Shown here: positions 10,435-19,013 of the stretch, one piece after another
Numbering within the stretch: the first letter of the stretch is position 1
Layout of the letters: the number at the start of each line of letters is the position of its first letter
Assembly (NCBI RefSeq): GCF_029892845.1
Contig: NZ_JARXVT010000007.1
Coordinates: 23,712 to 87,711 of the forward strand
Direction: 5' to 3'
DNA from: Aurantimicrobium minutum
GTDB taxonomy: Bacteria > Actinomycetota > Actinomycetes > Actinomycetales > Microbacteriaceae
Length of the DNA: 64,000 nucleotides
The notes under the pieces: model-generated
What the model saw: only the letters and a program-made list of their open reading frames with translations
Databases searched by the model: none
Told to the model about the DNA's origin: nothing
Translations under genes and position numbers: made by a program

Positions 10435-11934
10435 CTAGTAGCGGTAATGGTCAACCTTGTAAGGACCTTCGACAGGCACGCCAATGTAGGCAGCCTGCTC
10501 AGGTGACAAGGTGGTCATTTTTACTCCGAGAGCGTCCAAGTGCAGACGCGCCACCTTCTCGTCTAGGTGCTTGGGGAGTACGAAAACACCTACCGGGTAG
10601 TTCTCACGGCGAACGAAGAGTTCCATCTGCGCAAGCACCTGGTTCGCAAAGGAGTTACTCATCACGAAGGAGGGGTGACCTGTTGCATTACCGAGGTTCA
10701 TCAGGCGACCTTCGGAGAGCACCAAGATGCTGCGACCGTTAGGCATGCGCCATTCGTGAACCTGAGGCTTGATTTCGACCTTCTCTGCACCAGCAAGGTT
10801 CTCCAGTGAGACCATGTCGATTTCGTTGTCGAAGTGTCCCACGTTGGCCACGATGGCCTGGTGCTTCATCTCCAGCAAGTGCTCAAGACGAATCACGTCT
10901 TTGTTGCCAGTGGTGGTGACAAAGATGTCGACTTGGTCCACAACGTTCTCAAGAGTGTCGACCTGGTAGCCGTCCATGGCTGCCTGAAGAGCGCAAATGG
11001 GGTCGATCTCGCTGACAATCACGCGAGCACCCTGGCCACGCAATGCCTCAGCAGAACCCTTGCCCACATCGCCATAGCCGGCAACGAAGGCAATCTTGCC
11101 GCCGATGAGAACATCGGTGGCACGGTTGAGACCATCTGGCAGGGAGTGACGGATGCCGTATTTGTTATCAAACTTGCTCTTGGTTACTGAGTCGTTGACG
11201 TTGATAGCGGGGAAGAGCAGTTCCTGCTTGGCAAAGAGTTCATACAGGCGGTGAACACCCGTGGTGGTTTCTTCGGTGACACCGATGAGTTCACCAGCGA
11301 CGGTCTGCCAGCGTGACGGGGTCTCAGCCACAGTCTTGCGGAGGAGCTCAAGGATGACGCCATATTCGTGGCTGTCTGATGCAGCAGTTGCTGGAACAGC
11401 ACCAGCGAGTTCGAACTCGCGACCCTTGTGGACCAAAAGGGTGGCATCGCCACCGTCATCGAGGATGAGGTTGGGGCCGATCCAGTCAGCACCTGCAGCT
11501 GAAGCTTCGGTTGACCAATCAAAGATGCGTTCTGTGCACCACCAGTACTCGTCGAGGGTTTCACCCTTCCACGCGAATACGGGAGCACCGGCAGGTGCTT
11601 CCACTGTTCCGGTGGGGCCAACTGCAATAGCAGATGCTGCTTCGTCTTGGGTGGAGAAGATGTTGCAGCTTGCCCAGCGAACCTGCGCACCGAGTGCAAC
11701 CAAGGTTTCAATGAGAACAGCTGTCTGCACTGTCATGTGCAAACTTCCGGCAATGCGAGCACCCTTGAGAGGCTGGGTTGGGCCAAATTCTTCGCGCAGA
11801 GCCATCAGGCCAGGCATTTCATTTTCAGCCAGACGGATCTGATGACGGCCAGCTTCGGCCAAGCTCAGGTCAGCGACCTTGAATTCCAGGCCGGAACGAG
11901 CATCAAAAGTTGCAGTGGGCATCAGCACAGTCAT
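10435..11934 (-). CDS. ahcY: Adenosylhomocysteinase
   Basis: A 499-aa SAH hydrolase that splits S-adenosylhomocysteine to homocysteine and adenosine, recycling the methyl cycle. The NAD-binding fingerprint [17 protein letters not shown] is clear, as are [17 protein letters not shown] and the C-terminal KVDHYRY, whose Lys and Tyr contact NAD of the neighbouring subunit. The length includes the extra internal segment found in actinobacterial and plant enzymes. Adenosine from this reaction can be taken by adenosine deaminase and purine nucleoside phosphorylase, both also in this window. A TAAACT 6 bases before the ATG suggests leaderless transcription. Confidence 0.98.
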   Translation of the reverse strand: MTVLMPTATFDARSGLEFKVADLSLAEAGRHQIRLAENEMPGLMALREEFGPTQPLKGARIAGSLHMTVQTAVLIETLVALGAQVRWASCNIFSTQDEAASAIAVGPTGTVEAPAGAPVFAWKGETLDEYWWCTERIFDWSTEASAAGADWIGPNLILDDGGDATLLVHKGREFELAGAVPATAASDSHEYGVILELLRKTVAETPSRWQTVAGELIGVTEETTTGVHRLYELFAKQELLFPAINVNDSVTKSKFDNKYGIRHSLPDGLNRATDVLIGGKIAFVAGYGDVGKGSAEALRGQGARVIVSEIDPICALQAAMDGYQVDTLENVVDQVDIFVTTTGNKDVIRLEHLLEMKHQAIVANVGHFDNEIDMVSLENLAGAEKVEIKPQVHEWRMPNGRSILVLSEGRLMNLGNATGHPSFVMSNSFANQVLAQMELFVRRENYPVGVFVLPKHLDEKVARLHLDALGVKMTTLSPEQAAYIGVPVEGPYKVDHYRY

Positions 11935-11940
11935 GACTCA

Positions 11941-11946
11941 AGTTTA
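11941..11946 (-). promoter_or_regulatory. Leaderless -10 of ahcY
   Basis: TAAACT on the minus strand, 6 bases before the ahcY ATG. Confidence 0.45.
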
Positions 11947-11980
11947 GAGCCGGATCTGCTAGCCAAAACGCCGCTGAGAT

Positions 11981-13405
11981 CTAGGAACGGATGAGAGAAA
12001 GGACTTCGTCCCGGATGGCAGACATCGTCTGCTCATCCGCTGCTTCCACGTTCAAGCGCAACAGAGGCTCAGTGTTGGAGGGGCGCACTGAGAACCACCA
12101 GAAGGCATCGCCTTCTGCGGTGTTCCCGGTGATAGTCATGCCATCCAGACCATCTTCCGAACCGCGGGAAGCAAACGCTTCGCGCACGCGCTGCGTTGCA
12201 GCCTTCACGTCGTTGACGGTGGAGTTGATCTCACCGCTGCTGGCATAGGGCATGAACTCTGCCGCAAAGGCAGAGAGCGACTTGGGCTGGTGACCAAACT
12301 CTGCCAGCACGTGCATAGCGGCAAGCATGCCGTTATCAGCACCCCAGAAGTTACTGAAGTAGTAGTGAGCAGAGTGCTCTCCGCCGAAGACAGCACCGGT
12401 GGCAGCCATCTGGTCTTTGATCAGTGAGTGACCCACACGGGTGCGGACTGGCGTAGCCCCCGCACCAAGGATGGTCTCTTTCACAATGTTCGAAGAGATG
12501 AGGTTGTGAATAACAAAGATCTCGTCATTCGGAGTTGCTGCCTTAGCCCGTGCAATCTCACGCAGAGCAACAATGGCCGAAACTGCCGAAGGAGTGACAG
12601 GAGCACCCTTCTCATCGATAACGAAGCAACGGTCGGCGTCACCATCAAATGCCAGACCCAGATCAGCACCGTGCTCAACGACTGCCTTTTGCAGGTCGAC
12701 CAAGTTCTTGGGCTCAAGAGGGTTGGCTTCGTGGTTGGGGAAGTTGCCGTCCAGTTCGAAATACATCGGAATGATCTCGATGGGAAGAGCTGGAAGACCT
12801 GCTGCTGTTCCGAGCACGGCAGGAACGGTCATACCGCCCATGCCGTTGCCCGCATCAACAACAACGCGGATGGGCTTGATGCCGGAGAGATCAACCAGTG
12901 TGCGCAGGTAGCCGGCATAGTCGGCCAGGACATCTACCTCGCGGTAAGAACCAGGGGTTGCAACTGTTTCTAGTCCGTTCTCGAGGTAATCGCAGGCACG
13001 GTCACGGATAGCTGCCAAGCCAGTGTCCAGGCTGATGCCTTGAGCTCCCGCGCGGGAGAACTTGATGCCGTTATAGGCGGCAGGGTTGTGGCTTGCCGTA
13101 AACATGGCAGCAGGGGCATTCCAGGAACCTGATGCGAAGTACGTCTCATCTGTGGAACAGAGACCGAGGTTGACTACGTTTGCACCTCGTGCCTGAGCAC
13201 CGCGGGCAAAGGCGGCGGCAAAGCCAGGTGACGAGTCACGCATATCGTGACCGACAACAACTTCTGAACCAGCGCCGTTGATCTCATCGATGAAGCCGGC
13301 AGCGAGTGCTTCGACCATCTCTTCGGTGAGCTGTTCGCCCACTAAACCACGAACGTCATATGCCTTAACGATGGAACGAAGGCTCTCAATTGCGTTTTTG
13401 CTCAT
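11981..13405 (-). CDS. manB: Phosphomannomutase/phosphoglucomutase
   Basis: A 474-aa alpha-D-phosphohexomutase that converts mannose-6-phosphate to mannose-1-phosphate, and probably the glucose pair. The catalytic phosphoserine is Ser105 in TASHNPAAYNG. The Mg-binding loop AFDGDADRCFV lies near residue 260, the sugar loop GGEHSAHYYF near 350, and the phosphate-binding tail SVRPSNTEPLLRLNVEA at the end. Its ATG lies 20 bases inside the DUF3499 gene. Together with manA and the guanylyltransferase in this window it supplies GDP-mannose. It has no obvious promoter of its own. Confidence 0.95.
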   Translation of the reverse strand: MSKNAIESLRSIVKAYDVRGLVGEQLTEEMVEALAAGFIDEINGAGSEVVVGHDMRDSSPGFAAAFARGAQARGANVVNLGLCSTDETYFASGSWNAPAAMFTASHNPAAYNGIKFSRAGAQGISLDTGLAAIRDRACDYLENGLETVATPGSYREVDVLADYAGYLRTLVDLSGIKPIRVVVDAGNGMGGMTVPAVLGTAAGLPALPIEIIPMYFELDGNFPNHEANPLEPKNLVDLQKAVVEHGADLGLAFDGDADRCFVIDEKGAPVTPSAVSAIVALREIARAKAATPNDEIFVIHNLISSNIVKETILGAGATPVRTRVGHSLIKDQMAATGAVFGGEHSAHYYFSNFWGADNGMLAAMHVLAEFGHQPKSLSAFAAEFMPYASSGEINSTVNDVKAATQRVREAFASRGSEDGLDGMTITGNTAEGDAFWWFSVRPSNTEPLLRLNVEAADEQTMSAIRDEVLSLIRS

Positions 13406-13604
13406 TCAATAAGTCTAAATGGCGCATCTCGTTCCAGCCCTGAGGCGCAGTGAAACCGAGAGCATGCTTTCGACACAAATCATGGGCTGCTGACTCTGGT
13501 TCCGGAGAGAGCGGACCCAGGACAGCCAGCTTGTCGTCATAGTCATAGGTCAGCGTGAAGAGAGCCGGCTGCTTGCAGCGGCCCTTGGTGCAGACACGTT
13601 CCAT
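13386..13604 (-). CDS. DUF3499 family protein
   Basis: A 72-aa protein with the family hallmarks: an N-terminal Cys pair (VCTKGRCKQPALFTLTYDY), a middle AVLGPLSPEPE segment and a C-terminal LCRKHALGFTAPQGW. The paired Cys and Cys-x-x-His suggest a small zinc site. I use the ATG at 13604, which has TACCCT 7 bases upstream. The longer frame to 13658 would overlap the divergent gene. Its stop overlaps the phosphomannomutase start by 20 bases, so they are co-transcribed, as in M. tuberculosis Rv3258c-Rv3257c. Function unknown. Confidence 0.85.
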   Translation of the reverse strand: MERVCTKGRCKQPALFTLTYDYDDKLAVLGPLSPEPESAAHDLCRKHALGFTAPQGWNEMRHLDLLNEQKRN

Positions 13605-13611
13605 GGTTTTC

Positions 13612-13617
13612 AGGGTA
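13612..13617 (-). promoter_or_regulatory. Leaderless -10 of DUF3499-manB operon
   Basis: TACCCT on the minus strand, 7 bases before the ATG at 13604. It sits in a 34-base divergent gap with another leaderless -10. Confidence 0.45.
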
Positions 13618-13626
13618 GCGCGGAGG

Positions 13627-13632
13627 TAGCAT
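13627..13632 (+). promoter_or_regulatory. Leaderless -10 of metallopeptidase-family gene
   Basis: TAGCAT ends 6 bases before the ATG at 13639, in the divergent gap shared with the DUF3499 gene. Confidence 0.45.
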
Positions 13633-13638
13633 GGGCGC

Positions 13639-14073
13639 ATGGACAGCACATTCCCCACGACGGTTCCTAACCGTGGCTTGAGCCGTGATCGTCACGGCCG
13701 AGGAATGCGTGGACCGGTCACCGGCCCCCACCTGCCTCAGCTTCGCGGGCGTTACGAAACCTTCATGCTCACCATTGCTCACACCGTGGATTACCTGCGC
13801 AGCATGTGGGCAGAAGAGTTGGCTGATGTGCACTTTGATGTGGCCCCCACCCCTCCTCGTGTTGAAGTCAACGGAGTGGTGGAGCGCTGGAAAGTTGACC
13901 ACGAACGTCGACGCATTGTTCTCTATCGCGTTCCCATCCAGCGCATGAGCAAGCTCCACAAGGATGACCCGCTGCACCGTCAAATGATGATTGAAAGCGT
14001 TGTTTTCAGGGCAGTGGCAGAACTCCTTGGTAAAGACCCCTGGGATCTTGGCCCTGAGCGCTTGCGCCCCTAA
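13639..14073 (+). CDS. Metallopeptidase-family (zincin-like) protein lacking HExxH
   Basis: A 144-aa protein that by position (divergent from DUF3499, as Rv3259 is from Rv3258c) and layout matches the small actinobacterial 'metallopeptidase family'. It has a basic N-terminal tail (RGLSRDRHGRGMRGPV), then a helix (IAHTVDYLRSMWAEELADVHF). A strand region follows (RIVLYRVPIQRM), then a final helix IESVVFRAVAELLG. At the site where catalytic members carry HExxH, this one has only ESVVFRAV, so peptidase activity is doubtful. The start is fixed by a -10 hexamer 6 bases upstream. Confidence 0.8.
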   Translation: MDSTFPTTVPNRGLSRDRHGRGMRGPVTGPHLPQLRGRYETFMLTIAHTVDYLRSMWAEELADVHFDVAPTPPRVEVNGVVERWKVDHERRRIVLYRVPIQRMSKLHKDDPLHRQMMIESVVFRAVAELLGKDPWDLGPERLRP

Positions 14074-14080
14074 TAGCTTT

Positions 14081-15586
14081 TTAGCGCGGGTAAACAGTAA
14101 TGCTGGAGCCCAACACGTTGGCTGGGTTCAACGCAATTGCAGAACCGATTCCAGAACCGGTGAAAGTCAAACCACCCACCAGACCTTCAACACCCTTTGC
14201 GGTGTATTTGGCATCTGCAACAAGTGGCGTGGTGACCATTTCTCCAGCCTTCACCTTGAGTGTGATGTCCTTCTTTCCTTGAGCAGAGAGGGTTACCTCG
14301 GCTGTTCTGTTGGCAGGGTTATAGAAAGTCACTGTGGGCGCAGGGCCGGCTGGAACAGGAATCAAGATCTGGTCAGTCAAGAAACTAGCTGAGCTCAACC
14401 AGGTGAAGTCCCCGCCTGTTTCAGCTGCACCAGGTGCAACAGGGGCAACTGGTGCCGCGGGGTCAACAGGTGCAGTGGGAACTGCCGTTGCTGAATCAGC
14501 ACCTTGAATGGTGCGGATGCCGGCAACAAGTGGCTCTTGAGCGGTCAGGATGACGGTGTAGGTACCGTCCTTGACTCCCGCAAGAGGAAGCTGAGTAACT
14601 TTCTTGGCCTTGAGGGTGGCGTTGAACTCAACCGTCTTGCCAGTGCTTGAGAGCAGGGTCACATTGACCTTGCTGTCCTTCTCGCCAGGAATCAAAACGC
14701 GAATAGCAGGCTCGAGGTCACTGACCACGTTGCCGACTTCAGAACGATCATGTTCTGCCTGACCTGCAACAAAGACGCCTGGAATGATTTGCTGTGTTGC
14801 CAAGCCTGAGCCGGGTGCTACCCACTCAACGCCAGAGGGCATCAGCGTGCGAGTGACGGATTGCTGCAGGTTCGCTAGAACCTGACCACCGTTGCTCATC
14901 ACGCGAACAACCGGGGCAATCGCATCTGGCGCATATCCAGCCAGGGACACAATGCGCTGTTCACCGGGCATCACAATGATGCCTTCGGAAGAAACTGCGT
15001 CGATGTAGCCCTTCTCGGAGAACACTTCGATAGTGACGGTTGATGTCACGTCCGTGGGGTTAGCCAGCGTCACCAACGTGGTACGACCAATTTCAGTGGA
15101 GCCACCCACGAGCCACAAATCATTTGCAGGCTCGGTGCAGGCAGCAGCTGCCAGGCCCGAAAGGGCCTCAGTTGCAGCCTGCTCCACCTGGTTGCCCGCC
15201 AGCAGTGGGGCAGCCTCTGAATCAGAGGTTGGTGGAACAGAGATCACCTTGGGAGCTGCGGAAAGGGAGTCGTTCTGGTTATCGAGCGCATCTAGCCAGG
15301 AGGTATCGAAGTTCTTCTCGCTGGATTCTTCCGAGTATTGAGCCTGACCGGTTGAGTAGAAGGAAATGTCTTCGGTTGATTGTGGGGAGACTTCAACCAG
15401 AGGCCCAGGACACACACGCTGCTGCACTGCAGGAACGGGGGCAATGCTCAGAGCAGGAGCCGTACCGACATATTCGGGGAGTGGCAATGTCACCAGCGCA
15501 GCGATGCCCAGCGCCACAGCAGCTGCGCTGACGATGCCGGTGACACCTGTCACACCTGCACGCAGAGCTTTAGTTGTTTTCGACAT
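14081..15586 (-). CDS. DUF5719 family exported or membrane-anchored protein
   Basis: About 501 aa, starting at the ATG at 15586 (MSKTTKALRAG). The alternative at 15628 would lie further inside the glycosyltransferase. A hydrophobic helix at about 15-40 (VSAAAVALGIAALVTLPL) anchors it or acts as a signal. The rest is a long extracytoplasmic beta-rich region with a P/A/V-rich linker (around residues 375-390), typical of actinobacterial DUF5719. It overlaps the end of the GT2/membrane protein by 17 bases, so the two are coupled and probably act together in building or exporting a surface glycan. Function of the family is unknown. Confidence 0.85.
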   Translation of the reverse strand: MSKTTKALRAGVTGVTGIVSAAAVALGIAALVTLPLPEYVGTAPALSIAPVPAVQQRVCPGPLVEVSPQSTEDISFYSTGQAQYSEESSEKNFDTSWLDALDNQNDSLSAAPKVISVPPTSDSEAAPLLAGNQVEQAATEALSGLAAAACTEPANDLWLVGGSTEIGRTTLVTLANPTDVTSTVTIEVFSEKGYIDAVSSEGIIVMPGEQRIVSLAGYAPDAIAPVVRVMSNGGQVLANLQQSVTRTLMPSGVEWVAPGSGLATQQIIPGVFVAGQAEHDRSEVGNVVSDLEPAIRVLIPGEKDSKVNVTLLSSTGKTVEFNATLKAKKVTQLPLAGVKDGTYTVILTAQEPLVAGIRTIQGADSATAVPTAPVDPAAPVAPVAPGAAETGGDFTWLSSASFLTDQILIPVPAGPAPTVTFYNPANRTAEVTLSAQGKKDITLKVKAGEMVTTPLVADAKYTAKGVEGLVGGLTFTGSGIGSAIALNPANVLGSSITVYPR

Positions 15587-18467
15587 CTTGATCACCTGCC
15601 AGAGGGTCGATGTTTGCCAGTTCGTCATCGCTTTCGATGAGGCCGGGGAGGTAACGCTTAGGGCGAGCGTCAGGCATGACAGCTCCGGTGGGGATGGCCA
15701 AGAGCAAGGTGAGAATGATCACAAGTGCCTGTACGGACGCAAACATGATGCGCCAGGGCTCAAGAGGCATTGCCGACTGCAGTGGGACTATGGAAGCTGC
15801 GTCATAGCCAGGGAAACGCCAAAGCAAACCTGCATCGGTCTTTCCCACGATTTCCACACCTGCATTGGCATCCAGTGTGGCCTTCACGCGCGCTGACATG
15901 TTCTGCGCTTGAGGAGAAACCTTCTCGCCGACTTCAGCAAGCGAGGGGGTGAGTACAACGAAAGCAACACCAAGCGAAGTGAGTTCTTCGGTTGAGTCAT
16001 TACCGCTGACGGAAGCTAAGTTACTCACGGTGTCAGCGAGGATCTTCTCCTCAGGAGCAAAGCCAGCACCGGTGGTGACGAATGTGGACGTGGCTTCCAG
16101 CGTCATTCCTGTTCCACGAACCAGGACAGCACCAAGCCCACCATCTGGTTGTGGGGTTAGAACGAGGGTTCCAACCTGAGGATCAATAGCAGCCTGTGCA
16201 ACGACATAGGCAGGAAGGGTCTGGCCATTTCCGGGAACAACCTTCGAGTTTCCCAAGCTAGAAGCGGCCAGCGCAGGCAATGCCAGCAAGGTCACAGCTG
16301 CAATGCCGGCAACCGCGGGATAGAAGGAGAAGCGACGCAAGATGGATGCGCCGGTTCCAGCGGCAACCATGAGACCTAGCCACGCCAAACTGAGTCCGTT
16401 ACCTGGCCACACTGCAACTGGTTCACCACCGTTGAACGAGACGAAGAGACCCGAGGCAAAGACTGCGGTGACAATGCCCAGCACCATAACCAAAACAGCC
16501 AGTTGAGCTCGTATGGGGTATTGCGAAAACAAACCAACAAAGGCCAAAGCAACAAGAACACCAACAAGGATTGCAACCCAGACACTGGCGACAGGATTAG
16601 CCCAGGGTAAGAATCCTGCAGCTTGCGGCCAACCGCCGAGACCTTCTGTGGGGAATCCCAAAGCAAGCTGCCAGTGTGGAGCGACCGCGCTGTCGACGGC
16701 TGGACCAGGATCCGCTGCGAGACCAAAGAGGTTCAGGCCAAAGACCTGAATGATCACAATGGGTGCAACAAGCGCGAGTGCGGGGATGGGTATGGCGAGG
16801 AAGCGGGGGACGTAGCGTCCGGTCAGGAGCAGCGTGCCGATCCACATCACCAGAAGCGCTGGCGTCAGAGACGGAGCACAGGCAACAATCGCAGCGAACA
16901 GCAGCGCGGTTGTTGCTGAGGCAGACCAGGATCGTGCAGCACGAATACCTGCGAAGAAGAGGAAGGGAAGAAGGATGTGAGCAATGACGGCTGCGGGACG
17001 ACCCTCAGTGAGTGCTCCGAGCAATGCAGGGCTAAGTCCATAACCCAAACCAATGAAGGCACGAATACCGGAGCGTTGGGTCAGACGCGCTGCCAGCAAC
17101 CACGCACCAAGTCCTGCCAATGGCATGGCCAAGAACCACAACATGACGAGTGAGAAGCTGGGCTGCCAGAACGTCAGTGTTCCGAGAACTGCCACGACGC
17201 CAGCAAATCCGTCAGCAGGACCAACGACACTAAAGGCCCCTTCACGCCAACCCCACAGGGCCTGTGACCACAGTTCAGAAACCGAAGTTCCCAGTGGGAG
17301 AAGTGCACCACCGGCAATGGCATTGGCACCCACCAAGGTAGAGAATCCACCGACAGAAAGGAAGGCCAAAATCAACGTGACCCAGGCGCCACCAGAGGAG
17401 AAGAAGTGCAATGGTTTCTTTTCACCATGCACGCGCAACTGTATAGCTTCGCGTGCGAGGGACTCACGGCGACGAACATCAGCACGGGTGACACGAAGTG
17501 AGGCAAGCGAGCCCCACGATGCCACTCGGGTTGATTTCAGAAGCTTGCGTGCACGCCCTACTGATCCACCAGAGAACGCTGCGGACAAAGCAGCACGGAA
17601 TTCACCCGAGACCGCACCTGGACGTTTGGCAAGGAGTTGACCCATTGAGCGCAGGACGGCCGAAGGCAAGAGCCCGAGCCAATGCCAGAACAAAGCTCCA
17701 CCGTTGGAATAGACCAAGCGGCGATACAGCTCCGCGGAGCGATACTGACGAGCACGCTTCTTACGCGCACGGTAACTGTCGGTTCCAACAGGACCAATGA
17801 CACCATCGCCAGCGTTCAATACCCGTGCGGTGGGAACCACAGAAACGCGGTGTCCAGCAAGGCGTGCCCGAACACAGAAATCTAAAGCGTCATCAACAAC
17901 GCGGAGGTGGTGATCAAAACCTGCGAGTTCTTCCCATACCTGCTGACGCACCAGCATGCCGTTGGCGCCCACACCCATCACGTCAGAAACGAGGTCATGT
18001 TGTGCCTGGTCGAGCTCGTCCACGACGAGAGAAATCGTGCGACCACCCTGTGCCAGGGTCAAACCGTATTCACGGATGTAGTCGGGGCGTTCCCAGTCCA
18101 TTTGCTTAGGACCAACGACCGCTACCGAAGGAGAGACTTCGAGCGCACCAACTAGTTCTGCCAGAGCAGTAGGTTCTGGGGCACTGTCCTGGGCGAGGAA
18201 CCACAAGAATTCGTCAGGTCCCGATACGGCAGGGAATGCCCTGGCGGCCACGTCGAGAGCTTCACCGAAGCTGAGACGACCGCCACCGGTCAAGACCTGG
18301 CTGGCACCGAATGCTTGCAGCTGCGCAGCTGCGTTGTTCTTGGATGAATTGTCGACGGCAAGGACGATATCTGGACGCCTGGTTTGCTTAGACAGGGCGT
18401 CGAGGGTTCGCGCGAGGTGCTCGCCGCCCTGGCGGGCAACGATGATCGCAGTAACTCTCGTTTTCAT
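15570..18467 (-). CDS. Large GT2 glycosyltransferase with polytopic membrane domain
   Basis: A 965-aa protein. Residues 1-250 are a family 2 glycosyltransferase (VTAIIVARQGGEHLARTLDA; VDNSSKNN; DDALDFCVRARLAGHRV). From about 350 to 720 there are ten or more hydrophobic helices, then an extracytoplasmic segment and a final helix near 925-945. Proteins of this layout in actinobacteria are thought to polymerise or modify cell-envelope glycans across the membrane; the substrate is not evident. It is coupled to the DUF5719 gene downstream. A TAGGCT sits 7 bases before the ATG, just past the whiB2 terminator, so it begins its own leaderless unit. Confidence 0.88.
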   Translation of the reverse strand: MKTRVTAIIVARQGGEHLARTLDALSKQTRRPDIVLAVDNSSKNNAAAQLQAFGASQVLTGGGRLSFGEALDVAARAFPAVSGPDEFLWFLAQDSAPEPTALAELVGALEVSPSVAVVGPKQMDWERPDYIREYGLTLAQGGRTISLVVDELDQAQHDLVSDVMGVGANGMLVRQQVWEELAGFDHHLRVVDDALDFCVRARLAGHRVSVVPTARVLNAGDGVIGPVGTDSYRARKKRARQYRSAELYRRLVYSNGGALFWHWLGLLPSAVLRSMGQLLAKRPGAVSGEFRAALSAAFSGGSVGRARKLLKSTRVASWGSLASLRVTRADVRRRESLAREAIQLRVHGEKKPLHFFSSGGAWVTLILAFLSVGGFSTLVGANAIAGGALLPLGTSVSELWSQALWGWREGAFSVVGPADGFAGVVAVLGTLTFWQPSFSLVMLWFLAMPLAGLGAWLLAARLTQRSGIRAFIGLGYGLSPALLGALTEGRPAAVIAHILLPFLFFAGIRAARSWSASATTALLFAAIVACAPSLTPALLVMWIGTLLLTGRYVPRFLAIPIPALALVAPIVIIQVFGLNLFGLAADPGPAVDSAVAPHWQLALGFPTEGLGGWPQAAGFLPWANPVASVWVAILVGVLVALAFVGLFSQYPIRAQLAVLVMVLGIVTAVFASGLFVSFNGGEPVAVWPGNGLSLAWLGLMVAAGTGASILRRFSFYPAVAGIAAVTLLALPALAASSLGNSKVVPGNGQTLPAYVVAQAAIDPQVGTLVLTPQPDGGLGAVLVRGTGMTLEATSTFVTTGAGFAPEEKILADTVSNLASVSGNDSTEELTSLGVAFVVLTPSLAEVGEKVSPQAQNMSARVKATLDANAGVEIVGKTDAGLLWRFPGYDAASIVPLQSAMPLEPWRIMFASVQALVIILTLLLAIPTGAVMPDARPKRYLPGLIESDDELANIDPLAGDQDVENN

Positions 18468-18474
18468 CCTTGCC

Positions 18475-18480
18475 AGCCTA
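18475..18480 (-). promoter_or_regulatory. Leaderless -10 of the GT2 gene
   Basis: TAGGCT on the minus strand, 7 bases before the ATG at 18467 and 14 bases past the whiB2 terminator's T-run. Confidence 0.5.
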
Positions 18481-18493
18481 GGCAGGAGAAGCC

Positions 18494-18516
18494 AAAAACC
18501 CGCCCAATTGGGCGGG
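18494..18516 (-). terminator. Intrinsic terminator of whiB2
   Basis: On the minus strand, CCCGCCC-AATT-GGGCGGG is followed directly by TTTTT. It lies 30 bases past the whiB2 stop. Confidence 0.85.
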
Positions 18517-18546
18517 CGTGGCTGGGAAACTCAGGGAGTTTGTGTC

Positions 18547-18870
18547 TTAGGCGCGACGGCGGAGCTTGCGACGTTCGCGCTCGCTCAGGCCACCCCAGAT
18601 ACCGAAACGCTCGTCGTTAGAGAGGGCGTACTCGAGGCATTCGCTGCGAACTTCGCAGGAGGTGCAAATCTTCTTGGCGTCGCGAGTGGAGCCACCCTTT
18701 TCAGGGAAGAAGGACTCGGGGTCGGTCTGTGCACAGAGTGCATCTGCCTGCCATGCGAGGGGGTTGTCGTCAACATCAATGTTGCGAGAAGAAGGGGTTC
18801 CTGGAACTCCCAATCGAACTGGATCTACAAACCAATTCTCTGGAACGCTTGCGCGATATTCCGGTGCCAT
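18547..18870 (-). CDS. whiB2: WhiB-family Fe-S transcription factor, WhiB2 type
   Basis: A 107-aa WhiB protein. The four cluster-binding cysteines are C46, C69, C72 and C78 (C-x22-C-x2-C-x5-C), followed by the GIWGG turn and a basic C-terminus (RERRKLRRRA) for DNA contact. WhiB2/WhmD/WhiB orthologues are essential for septation and, in Streptomyces, act with WhiA on division genes. I take the ATG at 18870, which has GGGTGGGAG at the right distance, instead of the frame start at 18900. The neighbourhood (whiB2 near manA and manB) matches M. tuberculosis Rv3260c. It has a conventional promoter with a leader, unlike its neighbours. Confidence 0.93.
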   Translation of the reverse strand: MAPEYRASVPENWFVDPVRLGVPGTPSSRNIDVDDNPLAWQADALCAQTDPESFFPEKGGSTRDAKKICTSCEVRSECLEYALSNDERFGIWGGLSERERRKLRRRA

Positions 18871-18922
18871 AAAGAACTCCCACCCCGGTGTCTTACGCAC
18901 GCCACCATGGCGTGTCTAAGTA

Positions 18923-18951
18923 ATTACACCGTTGTCATTCGTTTACGTCAA
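18923..18951 (-). promoter_or_regulatory. Promoter of whiB2
   Basis: On the minus strand, TTGACG (18951-18946) and TGTAAT (18928-18923) are 17 bases apart. They lie about 53 bases before the whiB2 start, leaving a leader with a strong RBS. Confidence 0.6.
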
Positions 18952-19013
18952 GTCGAGATTTGAAAACTTTGAAGACGCGCTGGAGACTTTGCGAACAAAT
19001 AAGGGGTTATCCC

